DNA of 64,000 nucleotides from positions 69,796,460 through 69,860,459 of the forward strand of contig NC_041409.2 in the NCBI RefSeq assembly GCF_900747795.2, written 5' to 3'. This document shows positions 1-11,644 of the stretch, one piece after another. Source of the DNA: Erpetoichthys calabaricus. Lineage: Eukaryota; Chordata; Cladistia; Polypteriformes; Polypteridae. Both the position numbers and the translations under genes were made by a program. Under the pieces are notes generated by a model. The model searched no databases. It was not told the origin of the DNA and worked only from the letters and a program-made list of their open reading frames with translations. Position 1 is the first letter of the stretch, and every line of letters begins with the position of its first letter.

Positions 1-540
1 CGTGCTTTGTTCCTGATGCTTCCAGGGTAAGTCATTGTGAAATCCATTGCTTAGATAAAGCAGGTTTTAAAGTGAATGGATTGATAATATCACAATTTTA
101 AAAGTATTAGTGTACTTTGTGCACATTTCTAACAGTCTGAGTGGCAATAGCTGAACTGTCAGATTTATTGCAAAAAGCAGTCTTACTGGGAGATCCAGTG
201 CTCTGTTCCATGTGAACTGGAAGTCTGAATTTCCAAGTTCCTAGTTGGAATTTTCAGCTGGAATGCCCCCATAAGTCAGATTTTCAACTCGGAAACTTTG
301 AGTTGGTCTGTGAAGTCCAAGTTTGACCCACTTCAGAGTAGGTTGTCAATCCAAAATGGCGACAAACACCACAAACTTTAGTGAAAGCTGTAGTATTATA
401 CTATTTATTACCACCTCTGTCTAGTTGTGTCTCATTAAATCAGTCATACATACAGAACTGTCAAACTTCTATCTGTTAACATGTTGCTATGGTGTTTGGA
501 TTTGCAAAATACCATGTAATGCGTTGTTATCAACTGTTTA
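1..540. other. No recognisable feature
   Basis: AT-rich non-coding sequence. I see no exon, RNA gene or repeat that I can name before the LINE 3' end at 541. Confidence 0.5.
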
Positions 541-1425
541 TCTTCTTCTTCTTTTGGCTGTTCCTGTTATTGCTCACCACAGTGGATCATCTTGTTCCAT
601 ATCTTCCTGTCCTCGTCATCTTGCTCTGTGACACCCACTTCTTGCATGTCTTTTCTCACCACATCCAAAAACCTCCTCTTAGGCCTTTCTCTTTTCCTTT
701 TGCCTTACAGCTCTATCCTTAACATCTTCTCCTAATATACCCAGCATCTCTCCTCTGCACATGTCCAAACCAACGCAATCTCGCCTCTCTGACTTTGTCT
801 CCCAACTGTCCAACCTGAGCTGATCCTCTAATGTCCTCATTTCTAATCCTATCCATCCACGTCACACCCAATGCAAATCTTAGCATCTTTAACTCTGCCA
901 CCTCCAGCTCTGTCTCCTACTTTCTGGTCAGTGCCACCGTCTCCAACCCATATAACATAGCTGGTCTCATGTGGTCTCATAGCTGGTCTCATGTGGTCTC
1001 ACTACCGGCCTGTAGACCTTCCCTTTCACTCTTGCTGATACCCGTCTGTCACAAATCATTCCTGACACTCTTCTCCACCCATTCCACCGCGCCTGCACTC
1101 TCTTCTTCACCTCTCTTCCACAATTCCCATTACTCTGTACTGTTGATCCCAAGTATTTAAACTCATCCACCTTCGCCAACTCTACTCCTTGCATCCTCAC
1201 CATTCCACTGACCTCCTTCTCATTTACACACATGTATTCTGTCTTGTTCCTACTGACCTTCATTCCTCTCCTCTCTAGAGCATATCTCCACCTCTCTAGG
1301 TTCTCTTCAACCTGCTCCCTACTCTCGCTACAGATCACAAGGTCATCAGCAAACATCATAGTCCACGGGGACTCCTGTCTAATCACCTCTGTTAACCTGT
1401 CCATCACCATTGCAAATAAGATGTT
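541..1425 (-). mobile_element. RTE-type LINE, 3' part of reverse transcriptase
   Basis: A 5'-truncated non-LTR retrotransposon read on the minus strand. The translation starts in the reverse transcriptase palm (LFAMVMDRL, then MMFADDLVICSESREQVEE with the catalytic FADD box). It runs through KYLGSTVQSNGNCGREVKKR and KMLRFALGVTWMDRIRN to the C-terminal LRWFGHVQRRD block. The 3' end carries a GAA-rich tail, seen on the plus strand as cttcttcttctttt at 541-558. The frame is interrupted, partly by a local duplication at 959-1001, so this copy is dead. A related 3' fragment lies at 25838-26278. The clade call (RTE) rests on the characteristic C-terminal motifs; a neighbouring non-LTR clade is the alternative. 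Confidence 0.85.
959..1001. repeat. 22-bp tandem duplication inside the RTE LINE
   Basis: Two near-perfect head-to-tail copies of a 22-bp unit beginning agctggtctcatgtggtctc. Each unit itself contains two ggtctcat motifs. The expected LINE sequence has a single ggtctcac here, so this is a post-insertion slippage or duplication that disrupts the frame. Confidence 0.8.
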
Positions 1426-3500
1426 ATCATCTGTTAGTGATAAAAGAAAGAAGCAAGCACAACAAAGGTTGTCCTGGAGGCATTCACAATGGTTTTCCGA
1501 ATGTTTTACAAATAAACTTGGGTGTGATGTCATTCCCAGCTCCAACATCTGACTTCCAAGGTGAATTGAATGCAACTAAATATAAGGTCCACAATGAAAG
1601 AGGGCAGCTAAACACAGAGGTGCTTTCCTTAGTGGTCAACTCTAAAGAAGCACAATGTTAAGGATACACGATAAGCGGTTTACTAGAGGGCCAATTAATA
1701 AAACAGAAGCTGCTGCTGGGCTACCGAATGGACCATTCTGGAGTTTTAGCTATCCGATCTCGTTGTGCCACAGCAGCCTCTCCCAAAAAGAGTAAATGCA
1801 AGTTATCACCCTGCATATACTCAGTGCCACTCACTTGGATGTTCTGCTGTTTGCAAATTGCTTTGAGCTTTAATGATGAATGACCTGATCAGGAGTGATG
1901 AATGTCGTCGTCAGAGCAATTCAGGTAGCTACATCTGAGTGTCATCATTACTCCGACTCTCTTACAAAATGCGTCGAACAAGTTTCATTAATCTCTCTCA
2001 AATTCACATCACTGATTATACACTGACAAATCCTACCAATTATGTCTGAATGATTTTTTTAAACATGTCTCACTTTGAAACTTAAAGCAGGCAGTTTTCA
2101 TATCCCTGCATTGAGTCTTTAGGTAACCATGTCTGACGCTCAAGATGTAACATGTATGGTCTTGAAAAGGTCTTCATTTTAAAAGTTTAAAAATAGAAAA
2201 TCTGCCAAGTGTCAGTCCTGCATGAGACAGAATGGGAACTTCACCGCCTGAGTTTCTGACAGCTCTTTTTCAGTTACATCTACTATAAGTCATTTTGTGT
2301 GTTATTTGTTTATTTATTTGCAGTTTGTATACTCACAAAATCAACTCCAGACAAAAAGGCAATCATGCTGTTTTATTCATACATGAGAGTAAATATGTTC
2401 AGCTTAATGAGATGTCCCTATTATATTTTGGATGAGAATAAAAGAACTACAAAAGAAAGAGGATGTATGAAATTACAAGGTAAAAATAATTTCACCATAA
2501 TCATGTGAGAAACAATCAGAAAACACATGGAGAAAGAGGCTAAATGGAGCCTATGTGACTAATCGAAATGGTTCAGACTGAACAAGAAAGGAAAAAAGAA
2601 GAATAAGCTCCTATCATCACAAGCCACCAGATAACCCATGAGCTTGGGGACCAAAAGTCATTCTTTCATGTTGAAGCCAGGCACTCCATTAAACCTTCCT
2701 GCTGAAAGGTCCTGAAGAGTTCCTTTATAGAAAGAAAATTCTCAAGAGTCAACAGAAACCACGGTTTTACAGAGACCTTGGTGCCACCCTGGCAGCAGTG
2801 GTACCCAGAGAGACCAACCTCTGCTAATTTCAACACATTGAGAGTGTGGAAAAGTCCAGGCGAAAGACAATATGAGATGAGAGAGGAATTTCAACAGAGA
2901 GGATTGAAGGGAGGGAGTTTCTAACACAAAGCCAAAAGGAAGTGACTTATAGAGGAAAACACGTGGAGGAAGTTTCCAGGAACAGAAAAGGGATAAACCC
3001 AAGAAGGTAAAGAGAGTCTCATAGCGGCTGACAAGGCGTTCAAAGCAGTTGATTCTTTGTCATCACCTACTGCTTTGGCTGTCTGGCTTGGCTGCTTTAC
3101 TGCTGGGAGTCATCTTTCTGCTTGGTGCCCTGAGAGCCAGCAGAGATGCCCTTACAATTCTGGCACGTCTTGTGGTAGACTGGTTTATAGGTTACTTTGG
3201 TTATTTGGTTAGAGGGAGTCAGTCATATTATGTTCTTTACCAAGTTTGCCTCTTGTTGTGCACATCAACATGTCCAATATACTCTACACCTTGCCTTGCC
3301 GTCCTTACTGCCACATAATGTGCTCTTCCACAGTGCTTCTCCAACCTGAGGTCGTCTTTCCATTTTGACGATTCGTGGAGCCCACATCACCATCTGTTCT
3401 AGTCTGGACATTTGCACTGTGCTGAAGGCCTGCTTCTCTAGCTTGCCTTTCTATTTATTCCTTTGCCGAGGATTAAGTGCATTAATTCAGTCAGCAGGAG
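1426..3500. other. No recognisable gene or repeat
   Basis: About 2 kb of AT-rich sequence. The short ORFs here (for example 2299-2508 and 3049-3318) lack splice context and family resemblance. The plus-strand ORF at 3049 has a hydrophobic stretch, but nothing else supports it. Confidence 0.4.
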
Positions 3501-3520
3501 AGGAGGGACCTCCAATAGAA

Positions 3521-3560
3521 TTGATATGGTAGCACAATATAAAATAAAGTGTGGGCTTAC
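3521..3560. repeat. Left member of a 40-bp imperfect direct repeat
   Basis: This begins ttgatatggtagcac and is echoed at 4377-4417, where the first 15 bases are identical and the next 25 similar. The pair brackets the dispersed repeat at 3601-4345. It may be a long target duplication, or part of the repeat family itself. Confidence 0.55.
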
Positions 3561-3600
3561 AGAACTGATACAGTTGCATGATGTTGTCATGCTGTAGTCA

Positions 3601-4345
3601 GGATGTGGCTTATATTTATTTTTCCTTCAGATGTCTTCTTTGTTCATTGTTTTGTATTATTTTTTGTGTATTTATCGTATGCATTTTTTTTCTTGTCATT
3701 GCTCTGTTTTGTTAAGCATCTTTGTACTTCAGTGTGTTCCTCCACTGTTCCTTGAACTTTTTGAGTGGAACCCCAGGGGGTAGGGCCACCCTTTCATCAC
3801 TACTAAAGCAGACAATGCAAATCCCTCAGCAGTTTACTGAGTGACTTTTCAAAGTGTTTTGTGAGTATTGACAGCTCTTTTCTTTTATTAGTTTTTTGAT
3901 TATTTTTGCTTCTGAACTTGGATTTTGATTTCTGGAAAGTGTTTTGGGACATGTTCACCTTAAGATTGCCTTTCAAGCAACTCATTTTTGCTCTTTTTAA
4001 AATTTTCTTGTGTTTACCTATTTTATGAATAAATCCTGATATTTTTTTATAAAGATTCCTGGGGGAGCTGTCGCTATATAAGCCAGAGTTTTACAGTTCT
4101 CACTCTAGTGAGACATTTCTTTCTTTTTTTTTTTTTTTTAGATATCTGAGACTCTCTTGTTATTTTTGTAATTTAAATGCCTGTTCCCCATATTGGGGTC
4201 TGGAGAGACCCAAAGTCTTTCTGTTGCCTTAGGTCAGGCATCCCCAGGTGGGACTTATTCTGGTGCAGTCCAGTGAGGATTCTTGTTGTTTTTGAAGGAC
4301 TCAGCTGTTTTTCTATTCTGTGGTGTCTGAATCAGGGAAGAATTA
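3601..4345 (+). repeat. Dispersed repeat family, copy 1 (related to 60953-61560)
   Basis: The order of short blocks matches the region at 60953-61560: tgtcttcttt near the start, a T-rich stretch, tgtgttcct, a block around accccagggggtagggccaccct (ggccccaagaggtggagccattct in the other copy), tgagtgttgat-like and tttacagttct blocks, and finally attctggt. No coding capacity is apparent. The class is unknown; it could be a SINE-like or non-autonomous DNA element. Confidence 0.5.
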
Positions 4346-4376
4346 TAGAATTAAGTACTGTATGTGCTTCATACAA

Positions 4377-4417
4377 TTGATATGGTAGCACGACATAGAA
4401 TTTACTATGGGCTGTAT
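4377..4417. repeat. Right member of the 40-bp imperfect direct repeat
   Basis: Partner of 3521-3560; see that entry. Both continue from the identical core into ata-aa-tatgggct-like sequence. Confidence 0.55.
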
Positions 4418-4590
4418 ACCCCAGATGCTATTAAACTCAGAGTAAAAGAGATATTATACCATAGGTCCCTTTTAAAAAGACTCTGCACAGCTAAGAGAAG
4501 GGATATGCTTTGAGAAGAGGTGTACCCTGAAGCCTATCCATGATAAAACAATATGTACAGTAGATGCAAAAACTTTTTATTTATTTATAC

Positions 4591-5697
4591 TAGGGGGCTC
4601 TGCCCCCTGCTTGCTTCACTCGCTAACCCCCTTGCGGGCCCTACGCGCTTGTCATTTCCCGGATCTGCCACTTGTGAGAAATTGTGCTGTGCTTTTAGAT
4701 AAACACAAATATCAACTCTGTCATTGATATCTCTGTCTTTCGCAACTATTATCTCTGACAATTCGTCACATGTTGGTTTATGATATATGTGAACATGATC
4801 TTTCGGATTCACATAGATAATCCAAGAAAACTTCTTTGTCTGTGTTTTTCAGATAAATTTCGTGTAAGTGCGATACTTTTGGACGTATGGATTTGTATCC
4901 ATTATTGGCTGTAGAATTTCTAATACGTCAGATTGTTTAACTCTTTCGATTCTATGTTGCATCGCTTCTCCGTGATCATATATATATAAACCTGACTTAA
5001 TTGTGGTTTCTTTGAAATTAAACTTCTAACAGCTTTAATTGTTGCGGGACCACAGATTCTCATAGCATATGGTTCTGAATTGTGTAAATCTACGTTTTGA
5101 GCATTAAATGATGCAAACGCGAACAGATTATTGTAGATGTGAATATTTTGACTGTAGTGTTTGTGGATTTCACTTTCACCAAATAACAAATCTTTTATTT
5201 CTCATGGATACACCTCTTCATTGGGAAGAAACACTACTTTTCCCTGCTGGCAACATGAATTAGACAATCTACAAGTCTCCAACTTAAACTTTAAAGCCAA
5301 ACAATACCTATGTCCATATATTTGATCTCTTTTCACTGTTCCGTTATTTCACCGAGTAATAATTTACATTTGTTAGCGCTAATACGATCTTTACTATCAG
5401 TTTTTTGAGACTTTCAAATTTTAGTACCTTCATAATCTCTAACCTGCTGCATGTGTATCATACCAACATTTTTGGACTTCTTTACGATGTTCTACTTTGT
5501 CTTCTACTCTTTGACTTTTATTTCCGCCTCTGCTTGGACCTGTTAGGTTTTCAATTCCACTTGGTCCAGACTGATTATAACTTTCCTAATTACGCTTAGA
5601 TTATTTTGTTCATTTTTTAATTCTTTTGTCTGCAATGCTTTTTGGTCTCTTTTTGACGCGCTGCCATTTTATCTTCGCTTAGTTGTTGACGTTTCAT
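4591..5697 (-). pseudogene. Helitron Rep protein N-terminal remnant
   Basis: The first ATG (5697) opens MKRQQLSEDKMAARQKETKK, a basic lysine-rich leader typical of Helitron proteins. Further on, in shifted frames, are a CCQQGKVVFLPNEEVYP-like block, HIYNNLFAFASFNAQ, EPYAMRICGPATIKAVRSL and QLSQVYIYM. These correspond to the 'YNNAFAFAS... YTFRVQGQ... QLYIYD' core of the Helitron_like_N domain. The last block, HKPTCDELSEIIVAKDRDIN then DICVYLK, matches the end of that domain. Several in-frame stops and frame changes show it is dead. No HUH nuclease or helicase motif follows. Confidence 0.8.
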
Positions 5698-5757
5698 CTA
5701 GAATGTATAAAATTATTGTCCAGAAAAGGACTACATCAAAGGAAACAAACAGATTGT

Positions 5758-5761
5758 ATGT
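5758..5761. repeat. 4-bp target site duplication (ATGT), left
   Basis: Identical to 6347-6350, flanking the solo LTR. Confidence 0.7.
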
Positions 5762-6346
5762 TGTGGCACACGGCTGGGGATGGCACCCAGCCGGGATGCC
5801 CAGGAGGACAGGAGGAGGGCTTATGCCTCCTCCAGACCATGAGGGGGCAACCGCCCTGGTTCCTTTGGGGGCCATGGGTGCAGGGCTTGGAAGCCCAACC
5901 CTGTAGGGACCCGTGGTCTCCGCCAGGGGGCGCCCCCATGCCTGAAGGACCCGGAACCCCAGCACTTCCGCCACACCAGGAAGTGCTGGGGGGAAGAAGA
6001 CTGGGAACATCTGGTGGGCTTCGGGAGCGTAGCCGGCACTTCCGCCACACAGGGGAGTGTCTAAGGAGTGTCAGGAATCACCTGGAGACCATCCGGGTAA
6101 TTATAAAAGGGGCCGCCTCCTTGCAGACGAGGACTGGAGTCGGGTGAGGAGTGGACAAAGTTTGGAGGCAGGAGAGAAGAGGCGGCCTGAAGAGCAGGCA
6201 GAGAGTGAGAGAGGCCTGGACTTTGGGGGAGTTTGGTGCTTAAGGCACTGGGTTGTGCACTATTGGACTTTGTAAAATATGTACAATAAACGTGTGGTGG
6301 ACTGTACAATGGTGTCCGTCTGTCTGTGTCCAGGCAGCTTATCACA
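5762..6346 (+). mobile_element. Solo LTR, family A copy 1
   Basis: A 585-bp GC-rich unit that starts TGTGGCAC and ends TTATCACA (TG...CA termini), flanked by ATGT duplications. A TATAAAA box lies at 6102-6108 and AATAAA at 6285-6290, so promoter and poly(A) signals are in the order expected of an LTR. By eye it is roughly 80% identical to 43654-44233. No internal region or partner LTR is present, so it is a solo LTR fossil that inserted into the Helitron. A 4-bp duplication fits ERV/gammaretrovirus-like or some Gypsy/BEL elements; I cannot assign the family. The ORFs across it are by-products of high GC. Confidence 0.8.
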
Positions 6347-6669
6347 ATGTCTTGTATTAAAATGAGGAAAACATAAAAATTTATAAGAGCTGAGAGCACA
6401 GGAACTGTGTCTGACAATAGCATTTACATGAATGAGAGATGAGTGGACCGTGGGCGCGGTTAAATCTCTTGGCACAAAGTCTTGTCTCATGGGACTTGAA
6501 ATTATTTCTCTGAAAAAGTCTTATCTCATCCCAGGATTTTTTATATAATACAGCGATTTATTTCTAATCCTGAGTTGGATTCCTGCCTTGCATTCTATGC
6601 TGCCAGATCTCTAACTCTCTGAGACCCAGACTTGAATTATCTGTGTCTGAAAATTTTACATTATTCTAC

Positions 6670-6790
6670 CAGCCATGTGATGGACTGGCATCCTGACCAC
6701 TGCCATTCCCAGCTTTGCCCTGGATGCTCCCAGGATAGGGACTCTGATCCCCACAACCCTGAACTGTGTTAAGTGCGTTTGAGAATACTG
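6670..6790 (+). repeat. (GGAT)n-tailed retroposon, degenerate fragment
   Basis: The line 'gatggactggcatcctga... tgctcccaggatagggactctga... accctgaactgtgttaag' follows the fish retroposon tail seen intact at 44679-44807. Confidence 0.6.
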
Positions 6791-6799
6791 AGCCATCTG

Positions 6800-7885
6800 A
6801 TTGTTAAATTGTATTACAATTACTGGTTCTTAACTGGAAGACCTTCCCTCACCCTTGACATTGAATTAGAAGGCACTTGTGGTCTGTCTGAAGTGTACCT
6901 CGTGTTCTGTTTGTATGTATGCTTGAATGTGGCAATCATTGTATAAATCGAGGGAACATTTCAAGTCATGATGTTCACTTAATGTTCTGTTGCTTTACAG
7001 TTCTACTTTAATGTTTAACTAGGAAACAAATTCCCTGAATCGTCCGTCAGCATGAGTCAGTGAATTCTAATTTGAAATTTTTGACAGGAGTTGATTAAAC
7101 TGAAACAAAATCGTTGCACCTTTATGCCTGAGCTATCAGCCATCATTACAAGCATCAAATTGATGGGCCACAGCATAATTAGATCAATACTCTCTTTTAT
7201 ATTGTGGCATTTACAGCATGCCTCATTATAAGGGGCTTTACAGAGCAAAACAGATTAATTTATTGCTTTAGAATAATAAAATATGAAGACAGTGGAAGTG
7301 GTCAACAAAGGAATGGTAGGAGCTTGGAAAGGACCAAACATCAGGAACAGAGAGCAAGACACTATGGACCAAGGGAAATCCTTTGGAACCAGAAGCGGCA
7401 TCAAGCTAAAGTGGAGCAGAGGACAATTTTTTACAGTTAAACCGAGAAAAATATTTCTAGAGCACAAGAGACAGGACGAGAGTTGTCAGTAGTGAGTAAA
7501 ATATAACACTTGATGAAGAATCTCAAACAGACCTGGGTAAAGTCATCCAAGGAATAGGAGCCACAAAAGTAAATTGATGTTGGTGAGCTTTAGTATATCA
7601 TGAAAAGCCATGTCTAAAGATCAAAGTTTTCACACTGGCTTTTGTAAACATGGTACCTTCAGGTTAGGATGGGATCTTGCAAGAAAAAATGCTTTCATAT
7701 CACCAAAGGAGCTTGTGAAAGGAAGTGCCACCATGGCAGTTCTGGATAATCAATAACTGCATCCAAGATTTGCATACCGTCATTTCCACATGAGTTCTGA
7801 TGTCACTAACTTGGCTTATCACAACTGATGCCTGATCTACCCTCAGCAGCTGACTGCCACTGTAACACTGACCAGGATAAGCAGA
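6800..7885. other. No recognisable feature
   Basis: No exon, repeat or RNA gene that I can name. Confidence 0.4.
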
Positions 7886-7889
7886 TTAC

Positions 7890-8390
7890 AAAATGATTCA
7901 TCCATCCATCCATTACTCCACCAGCCTAATCAAACTTTAAGTTTGTGGAGCCATAGCCATTCCTGGAATCATCAGTTCTGGAAGCACCTCTAGAGGGAAT
8001 GCCACTCAATCACAGGGTCAGAAATCTAATGATGTGTTATAATCTTATTATCTTATGTACTCAATTCTTTAATTAGCAAACCCATCTAATTAGGTCAGGG
8101 TCACCATGAGATTGTACCTATCTGAATTGGGTGAATGGCAGGAGTCAATCCTGGACCTGGTGCGAGTCCTTTACTGGGAAATTTTAGGTAAGCAGTCATT
8201 ACCTCTTTGCAGATCTCTTTAGAGCAGTTGGTTGAAATGCATGTCCTTGAAATGTTGGAGGAAAACCAGAATGCTAAAGATTAATTGACCCAAACACAGA
8301 CTGTCAAGGCTAAGGTTCAAACTCAGGTCTGTGGAGCTGTGAGGCATCAGCACTAACCAGTGCACCACAATGACTCAATACTATCAGGTA
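7890..8390 (-). repeat. (GGAT)n-tailed retroposon, long degenerate copy
   Basis: The plus strand begins with catccatccatcc (the complement of the 3' tail), passes aggagtcaatcctgg and ttggaggaaaaccagaatgc, and ends at ggttcaaactcaggtctgtg... gcactaaccagtgcaccac. That last part is the tRNA-like head of the widespread fish element with a 'cgctgcctc... gtggcgcagtgg' head. Diverged and old. Confidence 0.6.
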
Positions 8391-8399
8391 CACACAAAG

Positions 8400-9370
8400 A
8401 TGAATATCAATTTTATATTTCATTCACAGGGTGTGTGAATCTGTTCCTGTAATCAACCAAAGCCTTGCATGCAATTTTACAAGAATTGTGTTTGTTACAT
8501 TTCTGTGTGTGTTGATGTGTATAATAAATGCAGGAAGTAAAGTAAATTCATTTTAGGACATTTTTTTAAAAAAGCCAATGCACTTATATCAGTAAATAAC
8601 TTTTAATAGGATTCTGGCATTCATCCACACATCCCTCCATGGGGCATCTTGTGAGTGTGAGATGGCAATTAGACATTGGCAAAGGACAAAAGGTGGAAAG
8701 AAGTCAACTAATCAGACCACTCAAACCTCAACTCTGAGTTCAGAACATCATAAGGACTTTCAATGGATGGTGGAAACATATTGCTGTAACTGTCATTGAC
8801 CATAAATTGACCTTCAGGCTATGGGTGGGTTAGAAGAACCGTAAAAAATAAGTACAGTTTTTAGAGCCACAGCTGTACTACCACATACTGAAATCAAATC
8901 CTAAGTCAACTGTCATTAATTGTTTGAAATATAAAGTTACAATATCAACTGAATCTCTCTTACAGTAACATATTTAAAACTTTGCAAGTACAAAAAAGTA
9001 CTCAAGGATTGATAAAGATATTGAAATAACAGAAAATGTTTTTTCTTTAGTTTGTTTGACTACTGATTGTAATTGAGGCAAAATAAATACCTTCTTAGTT
9101 TTTTAGGCAAGTTAGAAAACTTAGGAATGCCATAATGTTTGGAAGCTTTCTGGGATTGGGTTAACTGTTTTCTAGGTTTGAGTGTTTTTTTATTTACTTC
9201 ATGAAAGAAATGTTTGTTTCTTAACTGTTTCATCGCAGTGGCGTGCGTGATGCATCGCAGAGATTTGCTCAGATCACCGTACCACTGTTTATACAGGCAG
9301 CACATTCGGGCATAAGAAGCAGACACGCAGGCTCAACTCGGCAGCCATTTCTGTAAGTCGGACTGACTAA
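8400..9370. other. No recognisable feature
   Basis: AT-rich sequence with short spurious ORFs only. Confidence 0.4.
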
Positions 9371-9387
9371 TGAGGATATATATATAA

Positions 9388-9677
9388 TATCCATTGTCTG
9401 TCTGTATGTCTGTCCACTTTTCACGAGAGAACTACTTAATGGATTTAGATTGTTTTTTTTCTATAATTTGCTTGAACATTCCGGTTGATTTTGCGACTTC
9501 TCTCATTGCGCTAAGAATCATAGTTCGCTTACAGGAGCGATATATACGTGCTAAAACAAAACAGAGGCTACAGGTCGAGGGGAGGAGGAAGAGTGACGTT
9601 AGGAGTGGGGAGCCAGGCAGGCCCTCCTCACTGTTCTTTTTCAGTACTACGCGGGCGGAGCAGGGGAGCATGGCTAG
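9388..9677 (+). mobile_element. Repeat family B, single copy (possible Helitron-like end)
   Basis: This contains the diagnostic run cacgagagaactacttaatg, then gatttagat, tttgcttgaacattccggtt, gattttgcgacttctctcat and aggagcgatatata. The same module occurs three times in tandem at 31449-32300. The unit ends in CTAG at 9674-9677 followed by T, and the triplicated copy ends CTAA followed by T, as Helitrons do. I see no convincing 3' hairpin, so the class is tentative. Confidence 0.6.
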
Positions 9678-9904
9678 TACTGAATAAAATAGTGCAAGTT
9701 CAAGATGCAAGTGACCTCTCTTAAGTGTAAACCTGAAATGGTAAACTGTTCTGTAATTGAAGTTGTACAGAATGTTTCTTTGTTTGTTGTATGAGTAGAT
9801 GATATGTAAGAAAGAGTTGCTTATGGAAGGATGGATTTATTATTTTGCTCTTTCATAATTTCTATACTTACATTAGCTGTGGTCTTAAAAAAACTGGTGA
9901 GGAC

Positions 9905-10400
9905 AAAGTACCCATCATCAGAGATTTATTTTAGTGACTTCCTACTGCAGACTGGTAGAACATTTCTAGCAGAACTGAGTGTCCTCAGGAAGTCCAGTTT
10001 GCTCTGGTCCTTCTTGCACAGTGCCAAGGTGTTGTCAGACCAGTTCAGTTTCTGAACCCCCAGGTAATTGTAGCTCTGCACCACTTCCATGTCCTAATCC
10101 TGAATGGTGACTGGCCTCAGAGACTTCCAGAGCACATTGGAAGTCCAACACCAGCTGTTTTGTCTTGCTGAAGTTGAGTTGCAGGTTGTTGTCCCTGCAC
10201 CACAAGATGAAGTCCTCCACAACTTTCCTGTACTCTTGACTTGTCACCATTTTTATGATGAAGAGGTATTCTGAGAATTTCTGTAGATGGCAAGCGCTGG
10301 CATTGTGCTGGAAGTCTGTTGTGTTGAGGGTGAACAGGAAGGGGGACATGACAGTTCCCATGAGATATCCATGGGGGGAGCACCCCTTTAATTCTACCCA
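9905..10400 (-). mobile_element. Rex1-type LINE reverse transcriptase fragment
   Basis: The minus-strand translation gives TVMSPFLFTLNTTDFQHNAS, ACHLQKFSEYLF where FADD is expected, then WCRDNNLQLNFSKTKQLVLD and, in another frame, LGVQKLNWSDNTLALCKKDQ. These align with the Rex1 copy at 30140-31183 (QKFADDTAIVG, WCNSNHLHLNTSKTKELVVD). The catalytic FADD is degraded and the frame broken, so this is an old truncated copy. Confidence 0.75.
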
Positions 10401-10869
10401 TGCATAAATTTGATGGTTCAGAAAGGTTTATTTGGAAAACTCCCAGGCAGACCTAGGTAGGTTAAAGAAATGTGTATTTCGTGTTTAATATAATGAAGTT
10501 ACATATTTTAATACATTGTTGTTTATCATAATGATGGAGAGTGGTGACGTGTTGCGAATTAGAATTTGATTACAATATACAAATACAATTACTAATACAG
10601 CTACGAATAAAGAATATATAAAAGCTGTTATGGGTGTCACTGTTTTATGAGGGTCACATTATCCAGCAACAAACACACTGCTATGTTTGATGCCATCATG
10701 TTACCAGTGTTGAAGATGACGCTGTGGATAAAAATTCAGAATGAACAAATCTGTGGTTTTGACTTTTTAACATTTTGTAGGTTTGATGATTGTTTTTCCT
10801 TTTGACTTTCTGGCGTTTTGGCAGTTGCTAGTCTTTTAGTTAGAAGAGATGCTAAAAAAAATGGACCCC

Positions 10870-11115
10870 GTCACTTATCCATTTATTAATTTTCTGATTC
10901 CATAAGGTCCATTACAGAAATCTGAGGAGTTAGAGCTTATCGTGGCACCACTGGATATAAGGAAGGGCACCAACAGCAGATGAGGTGCCAGTCACAGGAC
11001 ACACACACCCCCACTGGGCCAATTCTGAGTCAGCTGTGGGATGTTTCCTTGCAGATGGCGAGGGTACCAGGAACTGAATTTGGGGCCTGGAGCATTGAAA
11101 CAGCAGTGCAGTTTG
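10870..11115 (-). repeat. (GGAT)n-tailed retroposon, degenerate
   Basis: The plus strand has cttatccatttattaatttt, then ggacacacacacccccactgggccaatt and gtaccaggaactgaatttgg, in the order of the family's tail, middle and head regions. Confidence 0.55.
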
Positions 11116-11477
11116 TGGACTTACATTCATTCTGACTAGAAGAGGACTCGGTTACGACCTTTTGAAGATTTATACAAGCAGTATATCATCAAAGTAAAAT
11201 CATTAATACCATTTTGAGCTTACCCTCTTCTCTGTCAAGTATAAACAGGTCTTCTAATGGCTAAGCCCAGTATTTATTACACCTTTCTAGTATCAGGGCA
11301 GGTCCAGACATATGGCTTCCTCCTTCAGTAACCTTTGATCAAGCATCACGGATCCTTTGCAATCCGTTTCCTTGAAAATATGGCTGACATTATATCTGTG
11401 CCCAAATCTTAAACAAGTGGCATTGCACTGTGACAGCAGATGACATGATTAATGCTCCCTTTCTCAAAATTAACAGA

Positions 11478-11640
11478 AGTGTGGCTTACTGACTAAGACA
11501 CTGGAATATAGAACACAAGGTTGCTGGTTATTTGGGAACATAAGCAGAGGCCAGGAATCCATTTCCAGGCGCACAATGTGCCAACAGCAGCTTGACAGCA
11601 TTTATCTGTAAAACTTCAGGCCTTATGATCCAGCTATCAT
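11478..11640 (+). repeat. tRNA-derived SINE head, degenerate
   Basis: gtggcttactgactaagaca followed by aaggttgctggtt looks like a tRNA A-box, anticodon region and start of a B-box. Beyond the B-box it does not fold as a tRNA, so a decayed SINE is more likely than a tRNA gene. Confidence 0.4.
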
Positions 11641-11644
11641 ATAA

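Larger units (their letters stand above)
4590..6536 (-). mobile_element. Non-autonomous Helitron, split by a solo LTR
   Basis: Read on the minus strand, the 3' end has the Helitron signature: a GC hairpin (gggggcagagccccc) merging into CTAG at 4593-4590, with a host T next. The probable 5' end is TCCTGGGATGAG at 6536, with a host A before it, which gives the expected A|T insertion site. The interior holds a decayed Helitron_like_N (Rep N-terminal) coding region that runs straight into the 3' terminus, so the rolling-circle nuclease and helicase domains are absent. Removing the LTR and its duplication leaves about 1.36 kb. The 3' end is firm; the 5' end is my best reading. Confidence 0.8.

Noticed and set aside
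3049-3318. 89-codon ORF with a hydrophobic segment
   Set aside because: No splice context, start context or family resemblance; composition explains the hydrophobicity.
5683-6147. 154-codon plus-strand ORF
   Set aside because: It starts in Helitron sequence and runs into the inserted LTR; no domain.
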